Assembly: GCA_003213175.1 (NCBI GenBank)
Contig: QCNN01000001.1
Coordinates: 62,001-126,000, forward strand
Direction of reading: 5' to 3'
DNA from: SAR116 cluster bacterium AG-426-B08
GTDB lineage: Bacteria > Pseudomonadota > Alphaproteobacteria > Puniceispirillales > Marisalimonadaceae
DNA: 64,000 bases
Shown here: piece by piece, positions 18,598 through 28,045 of the stretch
Position numbering within the stretch: position 1 is the stretch's first letter
Layout of the letters: each line of letters opens with the position of its first letter
Translations under genes and position numbers: made by a program
The notes under the pieces: generated by a model
What the model saw: the letters and a program-made list of their open reading frames with translations, nothing else
Database searches by the model: none
Told to the model about the DNA's origin: nothing

Positions 18598-20993
18598 TAA
18601 CTATCCTCTATTAGTATTTCTCTTTTACCAGCTCTACCAGGTTTTGAAATAACATTGTTTTCTTCCATTTTTTCTATTATTGTCGCTGCTCTGTTATACC
18701 CAATACGCAAATGCCTTTGTATAAATGATGTGCTAGCCCTTTTTTCACGTAATACTAATTTAACTGCTTCGTCATAAACTAAATCTTCTGTAACATTTTG
18801 ATTTAATGTTAAATTTGAACCCGTCATTTTATCTTGTTCTTCTGGCTCTACCGTTATTGAGTCATCATATTCTGGTTGCGATTGATTAGATAGAAATCGA
18901 GTAATTTTTTCTACCTCCGAGTCTTCAACAAAAGGTCCATGAACTCTGATAATTCTTCCACCTCCTGCCATATATAACATATCTCCTTTACCTAATAATT
19001 GTTCTGCGCCCTGCTCGCCCAAAATTGTCCTACTATCAATTTTACTAAATACTTGAAAGGAAATTCTTGTTGGGAAATTAGCTTTAATTGTTCCAGTTAT
19101 TACATCTACAGATGGTCTTTGAGTTGCCATTATTACATGAATACCTGCTGCTCTTGCCATTTGAGCTAGTCTTTGAACAGCAGCCTCAATTTCCTTACCA
19201 GCTACCAACATCAAATCTGCAACTTCATCTATAACAACTACTATAAAAGGCAGAGGCGTTAAATCAATTTCTTGTTCCTCAAACAGGGGTTCGCCGGTTT
19301 CATTATCAAAACCAACTTGAATGCTTTTAGTCAAGACTTCGCCAGATTGTCTTGATTTCAGTAATCTCTCATTGTAAGATTCTATGTTTCTGACACCTAC
19401 TTTACTCATTGATAAATAACGTGACTCCATCTCTCTAACCGCCCATTTTAAAGCCACAATGGCTTTGTTAGGATCAGTTACTACAGGGGTAAGTAGATGA
19501 GGAATACCATCATAAACAGATAATTCTAACATTTTAGGGTCGATCATTATGAATCTACATGTTTCTGGTGTATGCTTGAATAATAAAGAAATGATCATTG
19601 CATTTATACCAACTGATTTTCCAGAACCAGTTGTACCAGCAACCAATAAGTGAGGCATTTTAGATAAATCTGCTACAACAGGACTGCCTGCAATATCTTT
19701 TCCTAAACATATCGGTAACTTGAAAGATGTATTTTGAAACTCACTGTTTTCAAGAATATTTCTTAAAACAACTGTTTCACGTGACTTGTTAGGAAGCTCA
19801 ATTCCTATTACATCCTTACCAGAAACCATTGCAACTCTGACTGACTCTGCAGCCATTGAACGAGCTATATCTTCAGCAAGCGAAATTACTCTTTGGCTAC
19901 GTAAACCGGGAGCTGGCTTTAAATCATACCTAGTAACAACTGGTCCATGCCTAACTGTTTCTATTTTTCCATTTATAGAATAATCATTTAAAACACCTTC
20001 TAGTAATCTTGCATTTGAATCCAACACATCTTTATCAGGTAGCTTAATTTCATTACTATAATTTTGTAATAACTTTAATGATGGCAAATGAAAGCCAGCT
20101 TCTGATGAAAGATCAAGGTTTTGTTGTTTAATATTTGTTCTATTTTTTCTCTTTAATATATTTTCACTATCAATTCTTGTTTTAATTAAAACAGGATCTT
20201 TCTTTTCAAAAGTTTTTTTTCTATCAAGTCTTCTAATCTTAAAAAAATTTTGAAAAAAGTTAAAAACTTTTTGCTTTCTATTAGAGGAATAATCAATTTC
20301 ATTCAACTCATCAATAATAGAATTATCATGATATTTTTTTAATAAAAGATTATTTGTAAGTTTTAGAAACCAATATAAAGGCAATATAGCAGGTTTGAAA
20401 ATAATAGCTGCTTTTACAAAATCATTAAAGTTTAAGGATAAAATCCAAGTAAATAATAAAAAAGTAATTATTATTAGAGATGAATTAATTAATATAGAAG
20501 AAGTTAATATGCTTAACTGAAAGTTATTTTCAAAATACTTAATAATATACTCATACAATAAATATCCTTTTGTCTGAAAATTAAATAAAGGAAACTTATC
20601 TCCATATAACTTAGTAACATTTTGATTAATTATTTCCGAGATTATAACAGATAGGAACAATAATATTAAAAGACTTATAAATCTATAAAATATCAAGTTT
20701 AATTTTCTATTTTTTATTAGTTTTAATCCTAATAAAAGAATTGTTAAACTTAAAAAAATACCTGCGAATATTCCTAATTCTCTTATGATAAAACTAGATA
20801 ATGTTGAACCAAATATTCCTAAATAATTAGTTGGTAAATTTTCATTAACTATTCCCCAACCTGGATCAATGGAATTATAAGACAAAATTGACGTTAAAGT
20901 TGTTAAGCTTGATACAATAAAAAAAAGACCTACCAGAAAAAGAGTGTTACTTTTATATTCTGAGTTTTTAATATTCAATTTGTCTTCACTCAT
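18597..20993 (-). CDS. ftsK: DNA translocase FtsK
   Basis: Septal DNA pump that moves chromosome termini and activates XerCD. The 798-residue protein has four hydrophobic segments in the first about 200 residues, a short polar linker, the RecA-like motor with P-loop AGTTGSGKS (about 450) and Walker B FIVVVIDEVADLM, and a C-terminal gamma domain (about 735-798, STSFIQRHLRIGYNRAATIIEKME) for reading KOPS. The linker is short relative to E. coli, as usual in streamlined genomes. Overlaps the upstream aminotransferase by 8 bp and lolA by 1 bp. Confidence 0.97.
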   Translation of the reverse strand: MSEDKLNIKNSEYKSNTLFLVGLFFIVSSLTTLTSILSYNSIDPGWGIVNENLPTNYLGIFGSTLSSFIIRELGIFAGIFLSLTILLLGLKLIKNRKLNLIFYRFISLLILLFLSVIISEIINQNVTKLYGDKFPLFNFQTKGYLLYEYIIKYFENNFQLSILTSSILINSSLIIITFLLFTWILSLNFNDFVKAAIIFKPAILPLYWFLKLTNNLLLKKYHDNSIIDELNEIDYSSNRKQKVFNFFQNFFKIRRLDRKKTFEKKDPVLIKTRIDSENILKRKNRTNIKQQNLDLSSEAGFHLPSLKLLQNYSNEIKLPDKDVLDSNARLLEGVLNDYSINGKIETVRHGPVVTRYDLKPAPGLRSQRVISLAEDIARSMAAESVRVAMVSGKDVIGIELPNKSRETVVLRNILENSEFQNTSFKLPICLGKDIAGSPVVADLSKMPHLLVAGTTGSGKSVGINAMIISLLFKHTPETCRFIMIDPKMLELSVYDGIPHLLTPVVTDPNKAIVALKWAVREMESRYLSMSKVGVRNIESYNERLLKSRQSGEVLTKSIQVGFDNETGEPLFEEQEIDLTPLPFIVVVIDEVADLMLVAGKEIEAAVQRLAQMARAAGIHVIMATQRPSVDVITGTIKANFPTRISFQVFSKIDSRTILGEQGAEQLLGKGDMLYMAGGGRIIRVHGPFVEDSEVEKITRFLSNQSQPEYDDSITVEPEEQDKMTGSNLTLNQNVTEDLVYDEAVKLVLREKRASTSFIQRHLRIGYNRAATIIEKMEENNVISKPGRAGKREILIEDS

Positions 20994-22191
20994 TATTAAT
21001 TTTGCTCAAACAATTTGTTATTCTCTCAAAAGCATTTTCAACAATTTTATTTTGATCAACTAAAGCAAGTCTGAGATACCCTTTACCTGGATTAAATCCG
21101 TTTACGCTAAATGCCATAAAACTTCCTGGCATTACTCTTATTGAAAAATCTCTCCACAATAGTTTTGCAATATTTATATCGTCCTTTACTGGTAACCATA
21201 AAAAAAAGCCCGCTTTTGGTATCTTTAATTTTGGATAAAATGTTCGGAGTTTTTTTTCTGCAATTTCAAAGTTTTTGTCATAATGTTTGCAGGCATTTAT
21301 GTTATGAATATCATCATCGTATAAGGCTGCGGCAACATTTTGGATAGGGATTGGAACTGGTGCGGCGCCATTAGACACAAGCAGTTTATATATTTCAATA
21401 ATTTTTTTATCCCCAAGAATAAAACCAGCTCTTATGCCTGGAACATTACTTCTTTTAGACAATGAATTAAAAATAACAATATTCTCTAAGTCAGTACTCA
21501 TTTTTTTTATAACGTCAAGACAACCAATTGGTTTTTCATTATTTAATCTTGAAATATCTATGTAACATTCATCTACGGCTAAAACAAAATCATATTTTCT
21601 AGCTAAATTTATTGCTTTTTCTAAATATTCATAAGAGGTTGTCCCGCCTTGTGGATTGGATGGAAAACATAAATACATTATTACTGTATTACGCAAAGTT
21701 TGAATTGGAATTTTATCAAGTTCTGGATTAAAATCATTGTCTTCCGTAGCATTAATCCAGTGTATGTTAGAGTTGCTTGCAATCGCACCTGTTCTCCATG
21801 CGTGATAAAATGGATTAGTTACAATAGCAATTGATCTATTATTTTTATTATTTTTTGCAATATGTCCAATTAAGTGAAGAGGCTCTCTTGTACCAGGAAC
21901 AGGTAAAATATTATTTGGATCAATAATATTTTGAGTTCCTGGAAACCTTCTTTCTAAATAATTAATAATAGAATTTTTTAATCTTGGTATAGCGACTGTT
22001 GGAGGGTATTTGCCCCAATCAGATGAAAAAGTTTTTAATTCTTCTTGCACAAATTCAGGAGGCATTAATTGAGGCTCTCCAATAGACATTTTAATTAAAT
22101 CTAGCTCAGAATTAATATTAATACCATTTAACAATTCATTCAAACTGCCAAACATCCAATTATTCAAAACATCAAAATCTTTATTTAACAT
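20986..22191 (-). CDS. Class I/II aminotransferase, probably DapC-like
   Basis: PLP-dependent fold-type I aminotransferase. It has the PLP Asp/Tyr motif AVDECYIDI, the Schiff-base lysine in FNSLSKRSNVPGIRAGF, and a C-terminal Arg motif GYLRLALV for carboxylate binding. The neighbour pattern (directly upstream of ftsK in many alphaproteobacteria) and sequence style suggest N-succinyldiaminopimelate or aspartate-type transamination, which would fit dapF in the window, but substrate is not proven. The ATG at 22189-22191 gives the normal start; an in-frame ATG nine codons earlier also exists. Confidence 0.85.
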   Translation of the reverse strand: MLNKDFDVLNNWMFGSLNELLNGININSELDLIKMSIGEPQLMPPEFVQEELKTFSSDWGKYPPTVAIPRLKNSIINYLERRFPGTQNIIDPNNILPVPGTREPLHLIGHIAKNNKNNRSIAIVTNPFYHAWRTGAIASNSNIHWINATEDNDFNPELDKIPIQTLRNTVIMYLCFPSNPQGGTTSYEYLEKAINLARKYDFVLAVDECYIDISRLNNEKPIGCLDVIKKMSTDLENIVIFNSLSKRSNVPGIRAGFILGDKKIIEIYKLLVSNGAAPVPIPIQNVAAALYDDDIHNINACKHYDKNFEIAEKKLRTFYPKLKIPKAGFFLWLPVKDDINIAKLLWRDFSIRVMPGSFMAFSVNGFNPGKGYLRLALVDQNKIVENAFERITNCLSKINNE

Positions 22192-22264
22192 AAAATTAAT
22201 AACTTTTATAATTTTCAAACATACAATGTTTGATAATTAAAAGAAAATAATTTAATTTTTAGAG

Positions 22265-23476
22265 ATGTCTAATTTATTTTTTTCTAATAAAAGTAGTTCT
22301 CATATTTTTGATATAACTGTTGTAGGAGGAGGTCTAACTGGTTCCCTTATGATTTATCTACTTATGTGTAACAAAAAATTATCTAAAAGTAAAATTTGTT
22401 GGATCAAACTAAAAGACAAAAATTTGACTGACGATAGGGTAAGTTTTTACAATTCTTCAAATTTAGAAAAACTATCTAAAAGTAAATTTTTACAAAATTT
22501 TCCTGAAAAAGAAATTACAATTGTTAATGAAATACATGTTTTAAATAAAAGACAAAAAAAACCTTTAATATGGAAAAATTTCCCTTATATGGGTTTTATT
22601 TTAAAAAATAAAGTTGTTCAAAAAAAATTATTAGATGATATTAAAAATGTTAAAATTTATAACAGTCCTGTAATCAAATCATATTCAGATGAATTTTATA
22701 GAACCATTATTCTAGAGGATAAAACTGTTATTAGTTCTAATTTAATATTAGCTGCAGATGGAAGTAATTCTAATTTAAGAAAATTGTCTTCAATAAAATA
22801 TCTTAGTCATCAACTAAATCACGAAGCTGTCACTGGTTATCTAGAAATTGAAAACAGTAATATAAATATTGCAAGACAAGCATTTCTTGACGAAGGTCCA
22901 ATTGGTTTATTACCTGTAAAATCCAAACAAAAATATGTCAATTTTGTATGGAGCATGAATAAAAATGTGGCCAAAAATATATTGTGTCTAGATAATCCTT
23001 CTTTGATTATTGCAAATAAACTTAATAATTTTTATAAAAGTTATGATTTAAAATTTAAACCTATTAAAGATTTGTCAAAAAGAAAATTATTAAAAATACA
23101 TAAATGGCCTTTAAATTTGATTTTTGTACCCAAACCCACTTCACAAAGATTGATTTTGATTGGTGATGCAGCACATAGCATCCATCCTCTTGCCGGGCAG
23201 GGATTTAATTTAGCTCTTGAAGATTGTTTTGAAGTCGAAAATGTTCTTGAAAAATCGATGCTAACGGGAAAAGAATTTGGACATAATGACAATCTGTCTT
23301 TATATAATAAAAATAGAAATATTCGAGTGAAGTTGATGTCTATATCTACAACTTCACTATTTTATGCCTTTACACAAAATTCTAAAATATTAAATGATAC
23401 TTTATCAAAAGGAATGGAATATTTAAATGAGAAGAAACTAAAAAATATTTTTATTAAAATTGCAAATGGTTTTTAA
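22265..23476 (+). CDS. UbiH-family FAD-dependent hydroxylase
   Basis: Flavoprotein monooxygenase of the UbiH/UbiF/COQ6 family, which hydroxylates the ubiquinone ring. The 403-residue protein has the dinucleotide motif ITVVGGGLTG (17-26), a middle AADGSNSNLRKL (DG motif), and the FAD-ribityl motif GDAAHSIHPLAGQGFNLALED near 299-319. Which ring position it acts on cannot be settled from sequence. Its 3' end overlaps the convergent DUF971 gene by 23 bp, so no terminator separates them. Confidence 0.9.
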   Translation: MSNLFFSNKSSSHIFDITVVGGGLTGSLMIYLLMCNKKLSKSKICWIKLKDKNLTDDRVSFYNSSNLEKLSKSKFLQNFPEKEITIVNEIHVLNKRQKKPLIWKNFPYMGFILKNKVVQKKLLDDIKNVKIYNSPVIKSYSDEFYRTIILEDKTVISSNLILAADGSNSNLRKLSSIKYLSHQLNHEAVTGYLEIENSNINIARQAFLDEGPIGLLPVKSKQKYVNFVWSMNKNVAKNILCLDNPSLIIANKLNNFYKSYDLKFKPIKDLSKRKLLKIHKWPLNLIFVPKPTSQRLILIGDAAHSIHPLAGQGFNLALEDCFEVENVLEKSMLTGKEFGHNDNLSLYNKNRNIRVKLMSISTTSLFYAFTQNSKILNDTLSKGMEYLNEKKLKNIFIKIANGF

Positions 23477-23804
23477 GTTTTTCTCTATATTCTTTTAGAA
23501 TATGTTTTTGGTTTATTGCAAAATCAAAAAGCTTTTCCCATGTGTATATTCCAGTGTTGTGACCGTCTGAAAATATTATTTTAATCGCATAATTTCCAAC
23601 AGTCTCTATATCTACAATTTCAACATCTTGTTTGTTAATTACAAAAACTTTTGGTCCTCCGTGACCTTGAACTTCTGCCGAAGGACTTTCAATCCTAAGA
23701 AGTTCAGAAGTTATAGAATATTTTTTTTTATTGCTAAACAAGATAAAAAGTTTTTTTTTTGACCTATCTAATTTAATCTCTAGTGGATAAATCTCAACTT
23801 GCAT
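23454..23804 (-). CDS. DUF971 domain protein
   Basis: A 116-residue protein made of one DUF971 (gamma-butyrobetaine hydroxylase N-terminal-like) domain: ELLRIESPSAEVQGHGG and YAIKIIFSDGHNTGIYTWEKLF are the recognised family parts. In other bacteria the domain is linked to Fe-S/cofactor-related operons, but its function is not established. It directly follows the Trm112-type gene (stop and start adjacent) in a conserved cluster with the LON-domain and thioredoxin-TPR genes. Confidence 0.88.
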   Translation of the reverse strand: MQVEIYPLEIKLDRSKKKLFILFSNKKKYSITSELLRIESPSAEVQGHGGPKVFVINKQDVEIVDIETVGNYAIKIIFSDGHNTGIYTWEKLFDFAINQKHILKEYREKLKNHLQF

Positions 23805-23996
23805 TTATTTAATTTTTCTTGCTTTTTCTTCGAGCATTATTGGAATGCCCTCAACAATAGGGTAAGCTAATTTAGCCTTTTTTGATACTAGTTCCATTTT
23901 ATTTTTATCAAAGGTAAGTTTACCTCCAGATTTAGGACAAATTAAAATTTCTAATAAATCTATAATTTTTCTTTCTTTTTCAATGTTTGATGACAT
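23805..23996 (-). CDS. Trm112-family protein (UPF0434)
   Basis: A 63-residue protein with [14 protein letters not shown] and [18 protein letters not shown], the signature of the bacterial Trm112/UPF0434 family. In eukaryotes Trm112 is a partner of methyltransferases; the bacterial role is unclear. The ATG at 23994-23996 has GGAG eight bases upstream and is preferred over an in-frame ATG four codons earlier. The 5' end overlaps the LON-domain gene (stop at 23980). Confidence 0.88.
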   Translation of the reverse strand: MSSNIEKERKIIDLLEILICPKSGGKLTFDKNKMELVSKKAKLAYPIVEGIPIMLEEKARKIK

Positions 23997-24627
23997 TTTT
24001 GTCTCCATTATTGATGTTATTCATTTCTAATATAGATGTTAACAATAAATATCTATTTTCTATATTTTCTGACTCCAATAACATTTGTTTTTCTTCTGAT
24101 GTAAATGGACAAATCATACTAATTTGATCGACTAAATCTACGTTCGCGCATTTTTCTATATAACCCCAATCAGTTTCAATTTTTTTAGTCTTAAAATAAT
24201 TTTTAAGTTCAATCTTTAGTTTTTGATCATTTTCATAGACGAAACTCATTTCTTTATATTTATTAATATCATTTAAATAATTTTTATTATTTATTTTGGC
24301 AACCAGATATCCCTCATCGGAGAGAGTTTCATTAACTATGTTTATTCTCGATATACCTCTCAATGAAATTAGATATCGTCCATCAGTAGTTTCTTCAAAT
24401 TTAATTATTTTACCTAGGCAACCAGTTAAATAAACAGAAAGATCATTTTTATTCGCTTTTTTCTTTGGTTGAATAATTCCTATCATTCTATGACTTGTTT
24501 TTAGAGCATTTTCAATCATTGATAAATACCTAGGTTCGAAGATATTCAGAGGTAATGTTGTATCTGGCAACATAATCACCCCTTTTAAAGGAAAAATCGA
24601 TATTTTATCGGGAAGGGATTTATACAT
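23980..24627 (-). CDS. LON substrate-binding domain protein
   Basis: A 215-residue protein with the N-terminal LON domain ([31 protein letters not shown], residues 12-42) and no ATPase or protease domain. Such stand-alone LON-N proteins are common in alphaproteobacteria next to thioredoxin-TPR genes. A role in protein quality control is proposed by context only. It lies 1 bp after the thioredoxin gene on the same strand and overlaps the Trm112 gene. Confidence 0.9.
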   Translation of the reverse strand: MYKSLPDKISIFPLKGVIMLPDTTLPLNIFEPRYLSMIENALKTSHRMIGIIQPKKKANKNDLSVYLTGCLGKIIKFEETTDGRYLISLRGISRINIVNETLSDEGYLVAKINNKNYLNDINKYKEMSFVYENDQKLKIELKNYFKTKKIETDWGYIEKCANVDLVDQISMICPFTSEEKQMLLESENIENRYLLLTSILEMNNINNGDKNVIKH

Positions 24628-24628
24628 T

Positions 24629-25528
24629 TTAAGAAAATAGTATTGAAGATAGTTTACGTCTTGCTATTTTGGAATGTTCAGAATTCAATCCATCAGTTTG
24701 AAAGAATGCAAGTAATTGTTTTCTTGCTGCTTGTTCATTCCACTCTGAATCTTTCTCTATTGATGACAATAAAATTTCATATGCTTCCATTATATTTCCA
24801 CCCCCAAAAAGAGCTACTGCAAGGTCCAAACTTAATTTAAGATCATTTGGGTTATCTTTTAATTTCTGTTTAAGTGGCTCAATTTCTGAACTTGCTAAAA
24901 AGGCTTTTTCCGAAATTTCAATTTTGTCTACTGCTGCCAATAATATTTTATCATTTTTTAAATCATCATTTAATGAGTTAACTATTTCTTTTGCTTTATC
25001 AAATCTTTTAGACCCTATCTCTGCTTCTATTAAGCCAGCTAAAGCATTTTTATTAACATTATCAATTTTAAGAACTTCATTAGCAAAACTTTTGGCGTTA
25101 TCCCAGTCCATTTGTTCTAAACTATTATTGAGAGAGACAATTAATTCTTCTACTTCTTGACCAGGACCAGCTAAATTTATCACCTTTTTGACAAACTCAT
25201 TAACTTCACTTTCTGGAAGATTGCCTTGAAAACCATCTGCAACCTGACCCTGGTAAAATGCATAAACTGTAGGGATTGATTGTATTTGAAGTTGACCAGC
25301 TATAGATTGATTCTCGTCAATATTTATTTTCGTCAAACTAATCTTATCATTAACATTTGAAACGGCTTTTTCTAAAACTGGTGCTAGTTGTTTACATGGT
25401 GCACACCAAGGTGCCCAAAAGTCAACAATTACAGGTTTTTCCTTTGACTTTTCAATGACCTCAGCCATAAAATTACTTGCATCAACATCTTTTATATTTG
25501 AGGGGTTATCAGTAATATTATCATCCAC
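24629..25528 (-). CDS. Thioredoxin-TPR co-chaperone (CnoX/YbbN-like)
   Basis: A 299-residue protein: residues about 18-120 are a thioredoxin fold with active site WCAPC (Cys42 and Cys45), followed by TPR-like helices (about 130-299) as in CnoX. E. coli CnoX lacks the first active-site cysteine, whereas here both are present, so this one could have redox activity as well as the chaperone-holdase role with GroEL. It is first of the four-gene minus-strand cluster with LON-domain, Trm112 and DUF971 genes. Confidence 0.9.
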   Translation of the reverse strand: MDDNITDNPSNIKDVDASNFMAEVIEKSKEKPVIVDFWAPWCAPCKQLAPVLEKAVSNVNDKISLTKINIDENQSIAGQLQIQSIPTVYAFYQGQVADGFQGNLPESEVNEFVKKVINLAGPGQEVEELIVSLNNSLEQMDWDNAKSFANEVLKIDNVNKNALAGLIEAEIGSKRFDKAKEIVNSLNDDLKNDKILLAAVDKIEISEKAFLASSEIEPLKQKLKDNPNDLKLSLDLAVALFGGGNIMEAYEILLSSIEKDSEWNEQAARKQLLAFFQTDGLNSEHSKIARRKLSSILFS

Positions 25529-25670
25529 TTTATGAATCTCCTATATACTTATCATATGATTTAATTTAAAACTAATTCAAGTTCTACTAAACATAAAATA
25601 TTTCAAAATACTACAATTGACCTTTTCATAATCCCAGTATATGCAATAATAATGTTAGTAAAAAGTTTAT

Positions 25671-26618
25671 ATGAATAAATTAAAAATTGGAGTTATTGGC
25701 TGTGGCAATTGGGGAAAAAATATTGTTCACAACCTATTAGAATTAAATGTGCTTAACAAAGTATATGATGCAAACAAAGTTAGTTTGCAAAATTTACCAA
25801 TATCTGATTCTTATAAGTCACAAAAAATTGAAGATATAATAGAAAATGAAACGATTGATGCAGTAGTGATTTGCACACCTCCTATCACTCATAAACATCT
25901 AGCATTGAGAACACTAAAAAATCATAAACATGTATATATTGAAAAACCGTTCTGCCTTTCTCTTGAAGAAGCAGATGAAATAATAGCTACAGCAAAAGAT
26001 AGTAAAAAAATCGTATTTATTGGCCATTTGCTTAATTACCATAATGGTTTTATAGGTCTTAAAAATGAAATAAAAAATAATCAGATAGGAAATATTGTTC
26101 ATATAAAAGCTAATAGAATGCATTTTGGAGTGATAAGAAAATTTGAGTCAGTTATCTATGACTTGGCATGTCATGATATTTCAATGATTTTAGGTATTAC
26201 TAATGATCTTCCTATTAATGTTTCTGTAAATGCACTTTTTAAAAATTCAACACATATTCCAGATTCTATTAATGCTATTTTAAAATTTAAGCATAATCTA
26301 ACTGCTATGATAAATGTTGATTGGATGAGCCCCTATAAGGAGCATAGATTTTCCGTTTTGGGCTCAAAAGGAAGCTTAATATTTGACGATACTAAAGATT
26401 GGAAAGAAAAATTATGTATAAATCATTCTCTAATTAATGATAATTTAAATGTCATAAAAGGAGATAGTAAATTTATAGATTTGAAAGCAGAACAACCTTT
26501 GAAAAAAGAACTGGTAAACTTTTTAGATTGTATTAATAAAAATATTCAACCTTTGACAAATCATGAAGAAGGTTTGAGAGTACAAAAAGTTATGAAAATG
26601 ATAGAAGACCATATTTAA
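25671..26618 (+). CDS. Gfo/Idh/MocA-family oxidoreductase
   Basis: NAD(P)-dependent sugar oxidoreductase. The 315 residues open with the Rossmann motif IGVIGCGNWGKN (6-17) and contain VICTPPITH and the family EKP motif in YIEKPFC (about 91-97). MHFG...DLACHDISM resembles the catalytic Asp/His region. It is followed after 18 bp by a DegT-type aminotransferase, a pair that commonly makes 3-amino- or 2,3-diamino-sugar nucleotides for surface glycans. Substrate not determined. Confidence 0.87.
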   Translation: MNKLKIGVIGCGNWGKNIVHNLLELNVLNKVYDANKVSLQNLPISDSYKSQKIEDIIENETIDAVVICTPPITHKHLALRTLKNHKHVYIEKPFCLSLEEADEIIATAKDSKKIVFIGHLLNYHNGFIGLKNEIKNNQIGNIVHIKANRMHFGVIRKFESVIYDLACHDISMILGITNDLPINVSVNALFKNSTHIPDSINAILKFKHNLTAMINVDWMSPYKEHRFSVLGSKGSLIFDDTKDWKEKLCINHSLINDNLNVIKGDSKFIDLKAEQPLKKELVNFLDCINKNIQPLTNHEEGLRVQKVMKMIEDHI

Positions 26619-26636
26619 TAAAACATAAAATAAAAA

Positions 26637-27770
26637 ATGATTAAATTTATAGACTTAAAAACACAACAAATAAAAATTAGATCAAAGGTTGAAAATAAAA
26701 TAAAAAAAATTCTTGACCATGGTCAATACATCTTGGGACCAGAAGTTGACGAACTTCAAAGTAAATTGTCCAAATTTTGTGGCTCAAGATATGTTTTATG
26801 TTGTTCAAGTGGAACAGACGCTTTATTGCTAGGCTTATTGGGATTAGGACTTAAACCTGGAGATGGAGTTTTAGTCCCATCTTTTACTTTTGCTTCCTCT
26901 GCAGAAGTTATGCCTTTGCTGGGAGCAATACCAATTTTTGTGGATGTAGATAAATCAAATTTTAACATTTCTGCAAATTCTATTCAAGCAGGTCTCGATA
27001 CAGCAAAAAAAAAGAAAATAAATTTGAAAGGTATTATGACGGTTGGATTGTTTGGTCAACCCTGCAATATGGACGAAATTAATAAAATTGCAAATAAAAA
27101 TCAATTGTGGGTTTTAGATGATGCTGCTCAATCTCTAGGAGCAACTTTTAAAGGAAAACCGGTAGGTAACTTGGCTAAAGTTACTGCAACATCTTTTTTT
27201 CCCTCTAAACCCCTTGGTTGCTATGGTGATGGGGGGGCAATATTTACAAATAGCAAAAAAATATATGATGTTGCATATTCAACTCATTTGCATGGTATGG
27301 GTAAAGATAGATACACTTATGAAAGACTGGGTATGAATGGAAGGATGGACTCTATTCAAGCAGCAATAATAATTGAAAAATTAAGAATTTTTCAATCTGA
27401 GCTAAAATTAAGGAATAAAGTTGCAAATCAATACATTAAAGTTTTCACAGAATTAAATACCAAGATAACTTTACCTAAGATAATTTCTCAATGTACAAGT
27501 AATTGGGCTCAGTTTACAATTATTTTACCTAATTCTATAAATAGAGAGGCGCTTAGAGAAAAATTGTCTAAGAAACAAATTCCAACTGCTATTTATTATC
27601 CTATTCCACTACATAAACAAAAACCTTATAAAAATTTTCCAGTAAGTGTTGATGGTCTTAAAAATACAGAGTACTTGTGTAAAAATGTTATTTCATTACC
27701 AATGCATCCTTATCTAACATTTAAAGAAATAACTTTTATTTGTAAAAATATTCATCAATTAATAAATTAA
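26637..27770 (+). CDS. DegT/DnrJ/EryC1/StrS sugar aminotransferase
   Basis: PLP-dependent aminotransferase acting on keto-sugar nucleotides. In the 377 residues the family features are SSGTDALLLGLLGLGLKPGD (58-77), FTFASSAEV, the PLP Asp in LDDAAQSLGA (160-169), the Schiff-base lysine Lys191 in FFPSKPLGCYGDGGA, and GMNGRMDSIQAAI (substrate loop). Co-directional with the oxidoreductase upstream, so both probably act on the same sugar. The tRNA-Gly gene begins 55 bp downstream with its own promoter. Confidence 0.92.
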   Translation: MIKFIDLKTQQIKIRSKVENKIKKILDHGQYILGPEVDELQSKLSKFCGSRYVLCCSSGTDALLLGLLGLGLKPGDGVLVPSFTFASSAEVMPLLGAIPIFVDVDKSNFNISANSIQAGLDTAKKKKINLKGIMTVGLFGQPCNMDEINKIANKNQLWVLDDAAQSLGATFKGKPVGNLAKVTATSFFPSKPLGCYGDGGAIFTNSKKIYDVAYSTHLHGMGKDRYTYERLGMNGRMDSIQAAIIIEKLRIFQSELKLRNKVANQYIKVFTELNTKITLPKIISQCTSNWAQFTIILPNSINREALREKLSKKQIPTAIYYPIPLHKQKPYKNFPVSVDGLKNTEYLCKNVISLPMHPYLTFKEITFICKNIHQLIN

Positions 27771-27787
27771 ACACTTCAATAATTTAC

Positions 27788-27816
27788 TTGATAGGAATTG
27801 ATTTAACATTTATAAC
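27788..27816 (+). promoter_or_regulatory. Sigma70-type promoter for tRNA-Gly
   Basis: TTGATA at 27788-27793 and TATAAC at 27811-27816 are 17 bp apart, and the mature 5' end of the tRNA is 10 bp beyond the -10 hexamer. Strong consensus match and correct placement; no experimental support. Confidence 0.65.
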
Positions 27817-27825
27817 GACAATTAT

Positions 27826-27900
27826 GCGGGCGTAGCTCAGGGGTAGAGCACAACCTTGCCAAGGTTGGGGTCGAGGGTTCAAATCCCTTCGCCCGCTCCA
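27826..27900 (+). tRNA. tRNA-Gly (anticodon GCC)
   Basis: A 75-nt gene including an encoded CCA. The acceptor arm GCGGGCG pairs perfectly with CGCCCGC (27890-27896), the discriminator is T, the D-arm is GCTCAGGGGTAGAGC, the anticodon stem-loop is CAACCTTGCCAAGGTTG with anticodon GCC, and the T-loop is TTCAAAT. It is intact, and its 3' half from 27861 is repeated at 30,472, marking it as the target of an integrative element. Confidence 0.98.
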
Positions 27901-27930
27901 AATTTTCTTCGACAACTTCTCCAAAATTAC
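27861..27930 (+). repeat. att-like direct repeat, tRNA-side copy
   Basis: A 70-bp sequence starting in the anticodon arm of tRNA-Gly and running 30 bp past its CCA end. It matches 30472-30541 at 68 of 70 positions; the differences are one base in the 3' acceptor strand and one base just after the CCA. It is the presumed attachment site at the tRNA-proximal boundary of the 2.6-kb island. Confidence 0.9.
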
Positions 27931-27967
27931 TGTATTTCCACCCTTTTTAAAAGTTTGTACTTCTGAA

Positions 27968-27991
27968 GGGTAGACAAAAGGGTAGACAAAT
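27968..27991 (+). repeat. Paired 12-bp direct repeat, copy A
   Basis: Two abutting 12-bp units, GGGTAGACAAAA and GGGTAGACAAAT, 37 bp inside the tRNA-proximal att repeat. Similar pairs occur at 28692-28715 and 30348-30371 in the same orientation. The following TTTAAGGG is shared with copy B only. Could be recombinase arm-type or directionality-factor binding sites. Confidence 0.7.
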
Positions 27992-28045
27992 TTAAGGGGT
28001 CAATTTTGAGTTTTCTTTTTTGAACCAATCTTTAACAAAATTAAC

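Noticed and set aside
19773-19788. Second parS-like sequence within ftsK
   Set aside because: TGTTTCACGTGACTTG matches the left 12 bases of parS, but the right arm is broken (CTTG instead of AACA). It encodes ordinary FtsK residues, so chance is likely.
25529-25670. Riboswitch or leader RNA before the oxidoreductase gene
   Set aside because: The 142-bp divergent gap shows no stable helices or recognisable aptamer motifs by eye.
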